Positions 1-9,810 are shown, counted from the stretch's first letter. The stretch: DNA of 64,000 nucleotides from Lewinellaceae bacterium (GCA_020636075.1 JACJYO010000001.1:930001-994000); one strand, 5' to 3'. The notes: generated from the sequence alone by a model not told the origin. Numbers and translations: made by a program.

Positions 1-226
1 TTATGCCAGCACGGAAAATAGCGTTAACAACCAATTAACGTCTCCCGCGAATTTGCACAAAAACAGCACTTCCCCACAGCCTAAGGCGGTAAATCTGCCC
101 TAAAAACGGCCATTCGCGCCCTGCGAATCGCTGTGCCCCAAAAACTTTTTCTTAACTCTTTTGAGGTATTTTGCAGAATTGGCGCGCTTTTTGGCTAATC
201 CCAAATCGTACCAAAAATATGTTATC
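1..226. other. Left-edge intergenic stretch
   Basis: No convincing gene is visible here. No long open frame crosses the left edge, and I see no tRNA or repeat. It presumably carries the promoter of the small gene that starts at 227, but no clean TAnnTTTG box was found. Confidence 0.4.
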
Positions 227-406
227 ATGCAACGTACCGATTACCCTGCAAAACGCTCAAATTATCCTTTTACCGCATTGCTTATTTTGCTGGTGCACCT
301 CGGTTTAGGTTACTACATCTACCAACAAGTTACACAGCCCAGCAAAGGCACAGCCGGTACAGAACTGAAAGCAATCCAACAGCAGGACGAACCTGCAATA
401 CCCTGA
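227..406 (+). CDS. Small single-pass membrane protein, unknown function
   Basis: This is a 59-residue protein if read from the ATG at 227. An upstream in-frame start at 161 would add 22 residues, but the ATG at 227 gives a cleaner start just before a basic segment (QRTDYPAKRSNYP). One hydrophobic helix lies at about residues 15-33 (FTALLILLVHLGLGYYIY), followed by a short polar tail rich in Gln, Lys and Glu. The likely topology is inner membrane with the N-terminus in the cytoplasm. A strong hairpin terminator lies 27 bp past the stop, which supports a real transcription unit. I do not recognise a family and no function is claimed. Confidence 0.5.
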   Translation: MQRTDYPAKRSNYPFTALLILLVHLGLGYYIYQQVTQPSKGTAGTELKAIQQQDEPAIP

Positions 407-432
407 GTTTTATCTCTTTCCTACTGTGAGCC

Positions 433-466
433 AAAACGGCCCCGCGAAATTCGCGGGGCCGTTTTT
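433..466 (+). terminator. Rho-independent terminator after the 227-406 gene
   Basis: A GC-rich perfect inverted repeat (arms about 435-448 and 450-463, core cggccccgcg) is followed by a T tract at 462-467. A flanking A run makes it potentially bidirectional. Confidence 0.8.
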
Positions 467-471
467 TATTC

Positions 472-622
472 GAGGGTGTCTCATAAGTCCTCACAAGCGC
501 AGGTAGCTCCTAATTTTCACCACGGAGACACAGAGAATTAAACTCCGTGTTCTCTGTGTCTCCATGGTAAATAAAATATGCTACGGCGGGCATCTCAAAT
601 TTCTCTCTTTTGAGACACCCTC
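472..622. repeat. MITE-like element with 12-bp terminal inverted repeats
   Basis: The ends gagggtgtctca (472-483) and tgagacaccctc (611-622) are perfect 12-bp inverted repeats. Inside, 518-536 and 550-568 form a second inverted pair (accacggagacacagagaa and its near-complement, one mismatch). The element is 151 bp and has no coding capacity. Its ends resemble those of the element at 9828-9988, which suggests one family mobilised in trans by an IS transposase. That is inference, because no transposase lies in the window. Confidence 0.65.
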
Positions 623-654
623 TAATAACCGACGAATAACCACCCACTGCCCAC

Positions 655-1500
655 TTACCGTTGTATCACGGTCATCTGTCGATCGTACACCAGGCAGGTA
701 AAAATCCCCAACGGGTTGGCAGTGCCCTGCACATTGCTTTTAATTGGCGATGGTTGTGCAAAGGGATTTTGGTTTCCAAAAACAGCCAACTGCACGCTTT
801 CAAAGTAGTCGTAATACGCTTTGGTAATATGAAAAACCGTATTGAACACGGTATCGCCGGGCACCAGTTCATACGCTGTGCCAAAGGCAATTTGCTCGGT
901 AGTAGCCGCCCGGTCATTTGCCAGAAAATCCTGTTCGGGTATGCTGTCCAAAGAGCCATAGTTCAGCAGACGCCTGAAATAATTGTCCTGCGAAAGATCA
1001 TCCGTGATATAGGTGAGTACCCGGGCAAACGTATCCTGTGCCGGCCCCCACTCCACCACCACGCTATCAATCGGTATTTGTGGCAACATGGTGGTTTGCC
1101 CGCTAATTGTTTTGCCGTCCGGCATCGTAATATTCAGGGTATAATCAACACCCGGGTCGGCCGGCACAGTGTTCAGGCCGGTATAATTGAATAGTTTCAA
1201 CGGCTCAATCTCCGCGGAAAGCTGGTTGAACAGCGTATCCACCTGGCCATTGTAGGTTATGGTTACGACAGCCCCACTCAACAGGGTTTTATCCAAAAAA
1301 GTGGAATCCAGGCCCAGCGGATCAAAAAAACCATAGCTCCGGGTCAGTAGTAGCCGAAAGGGCTTTCCAGGCTCAAGGTAACATTCTACAACAGGTTGGG
1401 AATTGTATTCCGGCAAATCGATCTCTACGTCTTTTTCAAGATTACAGGCTGCGAGAAAAGCCAGGCTGAGAAAAGGCAGGATATTTTTTATAGTACGCAT
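655..1500 (-). CDS. DUF4249 family outer-membrane lipoprotein
   Basis: This 281-residue protein has a lipoprotein signal (LAFLAAC, modified Cys near residue 19) followed by a beta-rich body that opens EIDLPEYNSQPVVECYLEPG. That opening is typical of DUF4249 proteins: they begin with a short lipobox segment and a strand in which an ownership statement precedes a gain in affinity for a TonB-dependent receptor. It lies directly downstream of such a receptor (1602-3932) on the same strand, separated by 101 bp that contain a perfect palindrome. Such pairs are common in Bacteroidota. By analogy with SusC/SusD it may be the surface lipoprotein partner that presents a ligand to the receptor, but the ligand is unknown and the partner role is inference. 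Length is normal for the family. Confidence 0.75.
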   Translation of the reverse strand: MRTIKNILPFLSLAFLAACNLEKDVEIDLPEYNSQPVVECYLEPGKPFRLLLTRSYGFFDPLGLDSTFLDKTLLSGAVVTITYNGQVDTLFNQLSAEIEPLKLFNYTGLNTVPADPGVDYTLNITMPDGKTISGQTTMLPQIPIDSVVVEWGPAQDTFARVLTYITDDLSQDNYFRRLLNYGSLDSIPEQDFLANDRAATTEQIAFGTAYELVPGDTVFNTVFHITKAYYDYFESVQLAVFGNQNPFAQPSPIKSNVQGTANPLGIFTCLVYDRQMTVIQR

Positions 1501-1543
1501 TGGTGTTGATTTTCAAAGTAAAGGCTATTTGAAGCCTGGGATG

Positions 1544-1580
1544 GTACTCGTCCTACGACTTGAAGTCGTAGGACGAGTAC
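1544..1580. repeat. REP-like perfect palindrome (18-bp arms)
   Basis: Arms 1544-1561 and 1563-1580 are perfectly complementary around a single G, giving the centre acttgaagt. It sits between the TonB receptor gene and the DUF4249 gene. The left half recurs at 40130-40148. Confidence 0.85.
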
Positions 1581-1601
1581 TACAAGCTCCGTGATAAAAA
1601 A

Positions 1602-3932
1602 TTAAAATTTAAAATTCCAGGTCACCGAAGGCAGAATTGGGAACAGAGAGACCTGTTTGGCCGAAATAGCCGTCGGCACTTCCACCGTTTGGCCATTCTG
1701 CCCAACCTCTTCGAGTTCTGCATCCAGGTAAATAAAATATGGATTCCGGCGATCGGTAGCGTTGTAAATACTGATGGTCAGATCCTGCTCACTCCGGCGG
1801 GTTTTCCATTTGTACACGATACCCAAATCAAAACGCATATATGGCGGGTAGCGAAACGTGTTGCGCGGGCCGTAAACCGGCACGACAGCCTGAAACTCCC
1901 CGCCCGGTACATCCTGAAACGTGTAGCGCCCCAAAGGCAACCAACTCACATAACCCGAAGTGTATACCCAGGTGGCTGTAAGCTGCCATTTGCGGGCCAG
2001 ATCGTATAGGGCCACTACGCTCAGGTTGTGCCGGGTGTCAAACCGGGGCGGGAAGTAATCGCCTCCGTTAATATCCTTGAATTTGCCGCGCTTTACCCAC
2101 GACAGGGTGTACCCGATCCAGCCCGTCAGCCGGCCTTCTTTTTTCTCAATTTCCAGTTCGAGCGGGCTAAAAGAATAGCCGCTGCCAATGGCTAATTCGC
2201 CCTCCAGTTCATCGTTGGCAAAAAGTTCGGCGCCATCGATAAAATCTACCTGGTTTTGCAGCCACTTATACCAGCCTTCCCAGGTGATCAGCCATTTATC
2301 CCGAAACAGGTAAGAAGTGCCAATGGCAATCTGGTCGCTGATTTCCGGTTTGACGCCCTTTGAACTGGGGTACCAAATATCCGTCGGGAGAGATAGCCCG
2401 CTACTTGCCAGCAAGTGCACGTACTGGCTCATTCGGGCATAGGAGGCTTTGACAGACCACTTGTCGGTAAGCCCATAATTGGCTGCGACACGCGGTTCGA
2501 TCCGGGCATAAAAAGCCGGATTATTTTGCCATGCCGATAAGCGTAGTCCGTAGTTGAGCTTCAGGCGGTCGGTGGCGGCCCACTCGTCGGCAGCATACAG
2601 GCCGTATTCCACGCCATTGAAATCTTGTCCGGACTCAAAATTGATATCGCCGCTATCGCTGCCGAACTTGAGGCGGGCCACATCAAATTCATGGTATGTG
2701 ATGTTACCGCCAAAACGAATCGTGTGCGCGTTGCTCGGCTGGTAATAAAAATCCACTTTCGTATTGGCATCCACCACGTTGGAACCCAGGTTGAATGAAA
2801 ATCCCTGCAGGATGTTCCGGATACGATAGCGGTAATCGGAATAGGTAAACGTGGTGTTGGAAAAAAGTTTGGGGCCATAAATATGGTTCCAGCGCGCCGT
2901 ACCGGTAGCGTTCCCCCAATCGAACAGGAAATTGAAAGATGCATCTTTAAACTTGAACACATCGCGCCCAAAGTACCCGCTGAGATACAGGCGGTCTTTT
3001 TCAGACAATGTAAAATTCACCTTGGTGTTCAGGTCATAAAAATAATAATCGGGGATCGGGTCGTATTCCGGGTCATCCGCATTGGCGGAATTGATACCTC
3101 GGGTAATCAGATCGGCATAAGTACGACGGCCGCTGACGATAAACGAGGATTTATTTTTCTGGATCGGGCCCTCCACCGTCAGCCGGCTCGAAATCAATCC
3201 CAGCCCTCCCGTTACATCGTATTCCTTGTTGTTGCCCTCCTTCATCCGCACATCGATGACCGAGGAAAGCCGGCCGCCGTATTGTGCCGGGAAGCCGCCT
3301 TTGTACACTTTCAGATCTTTCACGGCATCGGAGTTGAAGGTGCTGAAAAAACCGAAGAGGTGGTTGGGATTGTACACTACCGCTTCATCCAGCACGATCA
3401 GGTTTTGGTCGCCGCCTCCGCCGCGCACGAAGATGCCGGTAGTGCCTTCGGAGCCGGAGGCCACGCCGGGTTTGAGTTGGAGGATTTTAATCAAATCCAC
3501 CTCGCCAAACAAGGCCGGCAGGGCCTTGGCATCCCGGGTGTTGAGGGTCATGACCGACATTTCGGTGCTTTTGACCTTGTCTTCCAGGGTATTGGCTTTG
3601 ATCACCACCTCTGAGATAACGGTGCCTTCAAGGTTCAAGGCAACATCGAGGCGCAACGCTTCGACGCCGGGTTTTATCCGGCGAAGGGCTGTTTCATAGC
3701 CCAGGTAGCTGAAGCGCAGGGTAACCGAATCATTTCCGGAGGGCAACGTAAAGGAGTAAAAACCATACTCGTTGCTCACATTGCCTTTTTGCAGGCCAAG
3801 GGCCTCCACCGTGGCGCCAATCAATACTTCACCGTTATCGGCATCTGTCAAACGGCCGGTAACCGTGGTCGTTTGAGCAAACAGGCCGGAGCAAGTCGCG
3901 AGGAAAAAGAAAATGGGGATAAGTTGTTTCAT
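1602..3932 (-). CDS. TonB-dependent receptor with N-terminal carboxypeptidase-like domain
   Basis: This 776-residue outer-membrane receptor should take up an unidentified ligand using TonB/ExbBD energy. A signal peptide ends near residue 20 (GLFAQ). Residues about 22-110 form a carboxypeptidase-regulatory-like beta domain (TVTGRLTDADNGEVLIGATV). The plug follows at about 115-240 with ILQLKPGV, GIFVRGGGGDQNLIVLDE and QYGGRLSSVIDVRMKEG. The rest is a 22-strand-type barrel that ends in an aromatic residue (WNFKF), as expected for BAM-dependent insertion. It is shorter than SusC receptors (about 1000 residues) and closer to the FecA/CirA-like group. The downstream DUF4249 lipoprotein is its likely partner. 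Confidence 0.92.
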   Translation of the reverse strand: MKQLIPIFFFLATCSGLFAQTTTVTGRLTDADNGEVLIGATVEALGLQKGNVSNEYGFYSFTLPSGNDSVTLRFSYLGYETALRRIKPGVEALRLDVALNLEGTVISEVVIKANTLEDKVKSTEMSVMTLNTRDAKALPALFGEVDLIKILQLKPGVASGSEGTTGIFVRGGGGDQNLIVLDEAVVYNPNHLFGFFSTFNSDAVKDLKVYKGGFPAQYGGRLSSVIDVRMKEGNNKEYDVTGGLGLISSRLTVEGPIQKNKSSFIVSGRRTYADLITRGINSANADDPEYDPIPDYYFYDLNTKVNFTLSEKDRLYLSGYFGRDVFKFKDASFNFLFDWGNATGTARWNHIYGPKLFSNTTFTYSDYRYRIRNILQGFSFNLGSNVVDANTKVDFYYQPSNAHTIRFGGNITYHEFDVARLKFGSDSGDINFESGQDFNGVEYGLYAADEWAATDRLKLNYGLRLSAWQNNPAFYARIEPRVAANYGLTDKWSVKASYARMSQYVHLLASSGLSLPTDIWYPSSKGVKPEISDQIAIGTSYLFRDKWLITWEGWYKWLQNQVDFIDGAELFANDELEGELAIGSGYSFSPLELEIEKKEGRLTGWIGYTLSWVKRGKFKDINGGDYFPPRFDTRHNLSVVALYDLARKWQLTATWVYTSGYVSWLPLGRYTFQDVPGGEFQAVVPVYGPRNTFRYPPYMRFDLGIVYKWKTRRSEQDLTISIYNATDRRNPYFIYLDAELEEVGQNGQTVEVPTAISAKQVSLFPILPSVTWNFKF

Positions 3933-4259
3933 GACAATAAATGCAGTTCCGTGTTTTGTTCAGGCTAAACAGGGGTGAAAAAATATTGTTCCGCAAAACT
4001 GGAGTTTTGCCCCTGGGTCCAATATTAAATTCGATAAACGCCAGCAATCGGCAGACGCCGACCAGTTGCAGATCCAAGGCCGTTGTTCTGAAATTTAATG
4101 ATTGTTCTGTTTACAGGAAAACGCAGGCCGCTATTCCAAATTTTCAGAAAGATCTGGCTTTTCAACGAATGGTGGAAAATGATCAATTACAAGTAAAAAT
4201 TCTCACTGTATCCGCCGATCTTCGCCCTTCCACGTATTGCCATATTCAACCGTTGAAAT
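3933..4259. other. Intergenic region between divergent genes
   Basis: These 327 bp separate the leftward TonB receptor from prmA. The only structure I see is a small hairpin near 3992-4009 (gcaaaactggagttttgc) flanked by two aatatt motifs. No coding region or clear TAnnTTTG box was recognised. An open frame on the plus strand here runs out of frame into prmA and is treated as a shadow. Confidence 0.4.
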
Positions 4260-5087
4260 TTGGACTATTACAAATACACCATCACCTGCGCCCCGGAACA
4301 AGCCGAAATATTAATCGCATACCTCAGCGAAGGGGCGTTCGACAGTTTTCAGGAGACAGAAACCGGGCTGGATGCCTACCTCCCGGGAGGGGAAGAAAGC
4401 GCTGACCCCGCTGAAACTTTGTTAAGTTCTCTCCAACAACAATTCCCCTTCAGCTGGGTCAAAGAATATCTGCCCGCCCAAAACTGGAATCAAATCTGGG
4501 AGTCAAACTTTGAGCCGGTTATCGTGGAGGATTTTTGCGCGGTACGTGCTGATTTTCACCAGCCTATTGCCGGGGTTGAACACGAAATGGTCATCAACCC
4601 CAAAATGGCTTTCGGTACCGGACACCACGAAACGACCTGGATGTGTCTGCGCGCTCTGCGCAATCTGCCCTGCCAGGGTGCTCATCTGCTCGATTTCGGC
4701 TGTGGCACCGGGGTATTGGCCATCCTGGCCGCCCGTTTGGGCGCCGCTGAGGTGGAGGCTGTGGACATCGAGGAAGAATCGTATCGAAACACCCTTGAAA
4801 ACAGCGCCAACAATGGCGTTGCCCGGCAAATCACCGCGCGCCATGGCACGCTCGATGCTGTGGAAGGCAGTGCGTTCGACGGCATTCTCGCCAATATCAA
4901 CCGACATATCATACTCGAATCCCTGCCCCAGCTGAAAAAACGGCTCAAGCCTGGTGGCTGGTTGTTGGTCTCCGGCATTTTGGAACAGGATGGAGATTTG
5001 GTGATTCACTCCGCCATTCAGGCCGGTTTTACATTGCAAAGCCGGGAACAGCGTGGGAATTGGCTGTGTCTACGCTTTGCTTGTTAA
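4260..5087 (+). CDS. prmA: Ribosomal protein L11 methyltransferase
   Basis: This 275-residue S-adenosylmethionine-dependent enzyme trimethylates ribosomal protein L11. The SAM-binding core is clear: NPKMAFGTGHHETT (about residue 110), LLDFGCGTGVLAILAARLGA (about 143-162), the acidic VDIEEES after the next strand, and ILANINRHIILE, the family's N-[IL]-x-x motif IV. KPGGWLLVSGIL closes the Rossmann fold. The start is TTG at 4260; an in-frame TGA lies at 4254-4256, and no ATG occurs before the conserved core, so TTG is the probable true start. Length matches Bacteroidota PrmA. Confidence 0.93.
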   Translation: MDYYKYTITCAPEQAEILIAYLSEGAFDSFQETETGLDAYLPGGEESADPAETLLSSLQQQFPFSWVKEYLPAQNWNQIWESNFEPVIVEDFCAVRADFHQPIAGVEHEMVINPKMAFGTGHHETTWMCLRALRNLPCQGAHLLDFGCGTGVLAILAARLGAAEVEAVDIEEESYRNTLENSANNGVARQITARHGTLDAVEGSAFDGILANINRHIILESLPQLKKRLKPGGWLLVSGILEQDGDLVIHSAIQAGFTLQSREQRGNWLCLRFAC

Positions 5088-5092
5088 GTCCG

Positions 5093-5100
5093 TACTTTTG
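5093..5100 (+). promoter_or_regulatory. Bacteroidota -7 box TACTTTTG
   Basis: This matches the TAnnTTTG consensus of the primary sigma factor in Bacteroidota and lies just after prmA. It would drive the 5260-9810 gene with a leader of about 155 nt that contains the 52-bp palindrome. No TTG -33 box stands at the usual spacing. Confidence 0.45.
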
Positions 5101-5168
5101 CGCCCATGTTTCGCGTTAGTGTGCAGGTATCCCCGTTTTTAATGCCTCTATCCATGCCTTCCCGGCCT

Positions 5169-5220
5169 TCCCTTCCCTTCTTAGCCCAGGCATTAATGCC
5201 TGGGCTAAGAAGGGAAGGGA
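5169..5220. repeat. 52-bp perfect palindrome in the leader of the giant gene
   Basis: Arms 5169-5194 and 5195-5220 are perfectly complementary over 26 bp with no loop; the centre is cattaatg. It lies 39 bp upstream of the start codon at 5260. In RNA it would form a very stable hairpin. Confidence 0.85.
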
Positions 5221-5259
5221 TTTAAAATCCTTGCAATCCTTCCTATAGATTTCAACATC

Positions 5260-8200
5260 ATGAAAAAAGAGTTTACAATCCTGTTCCGCGTCTTCACCAT
5301 TTTTGCACTGCTCCTCCATTTCAGCGTCTTGCAAGCCCAAACGGAGCCCAAGTTTTCAGACAAACCAGACGAATTTTTAAACCAGATCGGCAACTTCCTG
5401 ACCGCTTCCAAACGGCCCGATATGGAAGAAGCAAATGCTGTTTTCAAAAAACAAGTCAAAGCGGGAATAATCAGCCAGGAGGATTTGCAAGGGATCATAC
5501 GCATGGCAAACTTGTTGGCCGAACAGCGGCTGGGCGCTTTCCCCTATTACAAAAGTTACATCAATGCCGTTACCTCCGCTAAAATGGACCCCGACAGCAG
5601 CCTGTTTCCAAAATGGCACCAGTTTTTGGAGCAGGTCATGGTGGATATTGAACGCGGACGAACCCGGCCGATCTCTCAGATACTGGACTTCTCCGCCGAC
5701 TTCATTGAGCAGCGCGCCTTCCAGGCCCGTGAGGCAGGTTTGATCGTTTGGAAAATCCGTGGCGGGAAATATCATTTTGAATACAACGACAAAATACCAG
5801 AGCTGCACTGCGAAGATGTGGATCTGATTGGGGTGCGAAAAGCCGACTCGACGGTGGTGCGTGGCACAACCGGTGTGTATTATCCATTTGAAGGAATCTG
5901 GACCGGAAAAGGCGGTGAAGTGACCTGGGCAGCTGCCGGCCTCGACTCCACCGTATATGCCCGCCTGACAACTTATTCCGTGGAGGCAAAAAAACCGCTG
6001 TTTAAATGCGACTCAGCCGAGTTTTTTTATCCCTTGTATTTTCCGCAGGGCGGTATTTGGGGGCGGTTTGAAGAAAATGTTGTGGTGTCGAATTCAAGTA
6101 CTGCTGCAGCCTACCCGCGTTTTGAATCGTTTGACAAATCGCTGAAAATCGCTAAAATCGGCGAGGGCATCGAGTACATCGGCGGTTTTAAATTGTGGGG
6201 CACCTCGGTGTACGGATACGGCAACGCCGGCAGTCCCGCCAAACTCACCATTTACAATAAAAAACGACAACGCATTTTTTACGGGACAGCCGAACTGTTT
6301 ATCATCAAACGGGAAGTGAGTATTGTGGCAGAAGAAGTAAATGCCAAATTGTACATGGACGGCGACAGTTTGTTTCACCCTGCTGTTGATTTTCGCGTAG
6401 AAATCCCCAACCAGGTAATTCACCTCACCCGGGGTGAAAAAGGCTCGGAACGCAATCCCTTTTTCTCTTCTTTTTACAATATGAACCTGGAGGCCGAAAA
6501 AGTATCCTGGTATGTGGCGCATGACTCACTTGAAATTGGCTCCCGGACCGGCTTGGCAAAAGGGGTGATGCAAAAAGTTGAGTTTGAAAGCAGCAACCGC
6601 TTCGACCCCAATGAATATATCCGCGCCCAAAACATTACCAGTGTCAACCCCATTTCCGTCCTCTACCGGCTCATGCTCGAAACGCCGTATGACAGCCTGC
6701 GGCAAACACGCATCATTTCGGACAACTCCTTCGCCGTGGCGCTCAACCCAAAGTTTGACTACTCCAGCATCCAAACCCTACTGGCTGAAATGGTGGCCGA
6801 CGGATTTATCAACTATTACTTCGACCACCACGAAATCGAACCCCGGCCCAAACTCACCCACTACGCCCTGGCCAGCCAGGGGAAAAAAGACTTTGACTCC
6901 ATCAAAATTGAATCGGAAAGTATCAACTCCAACGCGAAGCTCGACCTGAAAACCAAGGAGACAACGATTTTCGAAGTCAAACGCATAGAGCTCAGCTCCC
7001 GGCAAAAAACCGGGTTCATCCCCAATGAGCGAGCAGTTACCCTGCTCAAAAACCGCGACATGCGCTTTGGCGGCAGGTTGTTTTCCGGCTTTGCTTTGTT
7101 TGAAGGGCAGGACATGTATTTCGAGTACGACAAGTTTCAAGTGGCTTTTGACTCGGTTCAACACCTTGACTTTTACCTGCCCACCGGCGTTGAGGACAAA
7201 CGCGGCCAGCCAATTGCCGATGCCATGAACTCGACGGTTGAATACGTTTCCGGTATCCTGCTGGTCGACGCGCCAAACAACAAATCCGGCAAGGAAGACC
7301 TTTCGATTTTCCCATCCCTGCAATCCAAAAAACACTCTTTCGTATTTTATGATCGTCCGGGTATTCAGGAAGGTGTATATGTGCGCGATTCCTTTTATTT
7401 CAAACTCGATCCCTTTTCGTTCAACGGCCTGGACAGTTATACTGCCGACCAACTGCGCTTCAAGGGGGAAATGTTCCCCGCTGGCATTTTTGATTCGTTC
7501 AAGGAAACCATCATCGTACGCGACCACGACAAATCATTCGGGTTTATCCACCGGACGCCCCAGCAGGGCTATCCCACCTATTTCAAAAAAGGAAATTACA
7601 CCGGTCAGCTCGACCTGAGCAACAAGGGCTTCCTTGGTAAAGGCACGGTGGAATATCTGACGGCAGATATTGAATCGGAGGACATTGTTTTCCGACCCAA
7701 ACAAATGACCTGCACCGCCCGCAAATTTTTCATGGAAGAAGACCGTGCCAGCGCCGTCAAAGTGCCCCAGGCCAGTGGTGAAGACGTGAAAGTGAACTGG
7801 TTGCCATACCGCGATTCCATGTACGTGGAAAGTAAGGCAAAGGCATTCGAACTGTTCAAAGCGCCGGGCTATACCCACAAAGGCGTGTTGGTGCTCACCC
7901 CCTCGGGTTTGAAAGGCCGGGGCGAATTCGAATGGTTTGGCGGCAAACTGACGGCCAAACTGATCGAGTACGGTCCTTTCCAGGCCAGTTCCGATACAGC
8001 CGACCTGCAAATCAAAGCCCTCAATGGCGAGGATATCGTGTTCGACTCCCGCAATGTGGACGGTGAACTCGATTTTGATAAACAAACCGGTATTTTTAAA
8101 GCCAACACCGCCGACGCCACAACCACCCTGCCGCTCAACAAGTACCGGACCTCTATGAACGAATTTACCTGGGACATGAAGGCCCAAACCGTCACGTTCA

Positions 8201-9810
8201 AGAGCGACGAGAACAAACCCGGTAATTTCGTGTCGATTGATGCCGACCAGGATACGCTTCAGTTCCAGGGCAAAACCGCCCTTTACGACATGAAAAACAG
8301 TCAGCTCAAGATCGGGGGGGTGGAAGTGATCAAATCTGCCGATGCCTACATTTACCCCGTTGACGGAAACGTGGAGGTTGCTGCCGGCGGTACGCTCAAG
8401 CAACTACAGGAAGCCCGCATTCAGGCCGACACCGTCAGCAAGTACCACACGATCAACCGCGCGACGGTGGATATTCTTGGAAAAAAACTGTACAAAGCCA
8501 CGGGCTACTACGAGTACAACATCCCCGGCCATACCCAGGAAATATTTTTTAACAATATCGTCGGCGAACGCCGTGGGCCGGGCACACCGTCCACTAAAAA
8601 TGTGCTGACCACGGCAAGCGGCCAGGTCAATGAAGCCGATAGTTTCCACATGGATGTCAAAACACTGTACCAGGGCACCGTCATCCTGAGCGCCAACCAG
8701 CAAAACCTGCGCTTTGAAGGATTCGGCCGGCTCAAAACCGATTACCTGAAATCGCCCTGGTTCAGCGTGTACACCGAAGTGGATAAAAACGACCCGACGA
8801 TCCGGGTGAAAAATGTAAAATCCATGGAAGGCTACCTGTTGTTCATGGGTTTCTTTCTCTCCCGCGAATCCGGCGAATTGTACCCGCGCATCCTCGAGGT
8901 GCCCTACGCCCGCATCGACCGGCCGATCATCGATTGCGAAGGCGTGTTCAAATACAACACCGAAAAAGATGTGTTCACCTTCGGCGACTCCGCCCGGGTA
9001 ACCACGCCAACGCTTTTCCGCGGCCCCAAAATGGAATACGACAACAAGACCGGGTCCCTTCAGGCCGAAGGTCCGCTCAATATCGGCAGCGGACTTGAGT
9101 ACATGAAAGTCAAAGCTGCCGGCCGACTCAAAACGAGCTACGACATCCCCGACACGGTCCGGCACACGATCAACGGAGAATTCATGACCGGCATTGAAAT
9201 GACGGTCCCCAAGGTGCTCATCGAAATGATGGTCAACGATATCAAAGCCTCCAGTTTTGATGCCACAGTGCCGCCATTCAACAGCATGCAGGCCTTTTAT
9301 CAACCGGCTCTGAACGAATTTGTGACCGATGACAAAGACCGGGAAGAGGCGCAAGCCAACCTGCGCAACAACTACGTGGTGCTCCCCAAACAGGACAACA
9401 AGTACACCATCCTGCTTGGGCGCCACCCGGTGATTTGGAATCCGGATTACCAGTCGTTTATCAGCATGGAGGATCGCATTCCCGTGATTGCGATCAACGG
9501 CGAACCTATCCAGAAAATGCTCACCACGTATGTGGAATACAAAATGCCGGGCAACGAAGACGACCGTTTCTACCTCTACATCAAAGCTTCGGCCGACCTG
9601 TGGTATTTCTTTGGTTATCAGGCTGGCGCCCTTAACGTGGTTTCCAGCAGCACCCGTTTTAACGACGCGCTCCTTGGCCTGAAAACCAAGGAAACCCAAA
9701 TCAAAATGCCCGACGGCGAGCTGTACGAGATTGTGGCAGCCAACCCATCGCTGGCCACCGCTTTTGTAAACCGGGTGAAAAACGGACGGAAACTGGAGTC
9801 GACGGAGTAA
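5260..9810 (+). CDS. Giant secreted or periplasmic protein of unknown function
   Basis: This 1516-residue protein has a signal peptide (MKKEFTILFRVF..., cleavage near LQAQ, residue 27), an alpha-helical segment up to about residue 130, and then a very long beta-rich region. The beta region repeatedly alternates short strands such as KGVLVLTPSGLKGRGEFEWFGG and ALYDMKNSQLKIGGVEVIKS. That reads like stacked jelly-roll or LptA/OstA-type repeats that could form a groove for lipid or polysaccharide. The resemblance is by eye only. There is no T9SS tail, lipobox or catalytic motif that I recognise. It stands alone after prmA with its own probable promoter. I am confident it is a real gene, given the uninterrupted frame and biased codon use, but its function is unknown. 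Confidence 0.85.
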   Translation: MKKEFTILFRVFTIFALLLHFSVLQAQTEPKFSDKPDEFLNQIGNFLTASKRPDMEEANAVFKKQVKAGIISQEDLQGIIRMANLLAEQRLGAFPYYKSYINAVTSAKMDPDSSLFPKWHQFLEQVMVDIERGRTRPISQILDFSADFIEQRAFQAREAGLIVWKIRGGKYHFEYNDKIPELHCEDVDLIGVRKADSTVVRGTTGVYYPFEGIWTGKGGEVTWAAAGLDSTVYARLTTYSVEAKKPLFKCDSAEFFYPLYFPQGGIWGRFEENVVVSNSSTAAAYPRFESFDKSLKIAKIGEGIEYIGGFKLWGTSVYGYGNAGSPAKLTIYNKKRQRIFYGTAELFIIKREVSIVAEEVNAKLYMDGDSLFHPAVDFRVEIPNQVIHLTRGEKGSERNPFFSSFYNMNLEAEKVSWYVAHDSLEIGSRTGLAKGVMQKVEFESSNRFDPNEYIRAQNITSVNPISVLYRLMLETPYDSLRQTRIISDNSFAVALNPKFDYSSIQTLLAEMVADGFINYYFDHHEIEPRPKLTHYALASQGKKDFDSIKIESESINSNAKLDLKTKETTIFEVKRIELSSRQKTGFIPNERAVTLLKNRDMRFGGRLFSGFALFEGQDMYFEYDKFQVAFDSVQHLDFYLPTGVEDKRGQPIADAMNSTVEYVSGILLVDAPNNKSGKEDLSIFPSLQSKKHSFVFYDRPGIQEGVYVRDSFYFKLDPFSFNGLDSYTADQLRFKGEMFPAGIFDSFKETIIVRDHDKSFGFIHRTPQQGYPTYFKKGNYTGQLDLSNKGFLGKGTVEYLTADIESEDIVFRPKQMTCTARKFFMEEDRASAVKVPQASGEDVKVNWLPYRDSMYVESKAKAFELFKAPGYTHKGVLVLTPSGLKGRGEFEWFGGKLTAKLIEYGPFQASSDTADLQIKALNGEDIVFDSRNVDGELDFDKQTGIFKANTADATTTLPLNKYRTSMNEFTWDMKAQTVTFKSDENKPGNFVSIDADQDTLQFQGKTALYDMKNSQLKIGGVEVIKSADAYIYPVDGNVEVAAGGTLKQLQEARIQADTVSKYHTINRATVDILGKKLYKATGYYEYNIPGHTQEIFFNNIVGERRGPGTPSTKNVLTTASGQVNEADSFHMDVKTLYQGTVILSANQQNLRFEGFGRLKTDYLKSPWFSVYTEVDKNDPTIRVKNVKSMEGYLLFMGFFLSRESGELYPRILEVPYARIDRPIIDCEGVFKYNTEKDVFTFGDSARVTTPTLFRGPKMEYDNKTGSLQAEGPLNIGSGLEYMKVKAAGRLKTSYDIPDTVRHTINGEFMTGIEMTVPKVLIEMMVNDIKASSFDATVPPFNSMQAFYQPALNEFVTDDKDREEAQANLRNNYVVLPKQDNKYTILLGRHPVIWNPDYQSFISMEDRIPVIAINGEPIQKMLTTYVEYKMPGNEDDRFYLYIKASADLWYFFGYQAGALNVVSSSTRFNDALLGLKTKETQIKMPDGELYEIVAANPSLATAFVNRVKNGRKLESTE

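Noticed and set aside
2880..3620. Plus-strand frame of 243 codons opposite the first TonB receptor
   Set aside because: It covers the plug region of the receptor on the other strand and has no motif of its own.
8404..9699. Long minus-strand open frame (about 430 codons) inside the giant gene
   Set aside because: It lies wholly opposite a gene with a signal peptide and consistent beta-rich product, and its own translation is rich in His, Val and Phe without any family motif.
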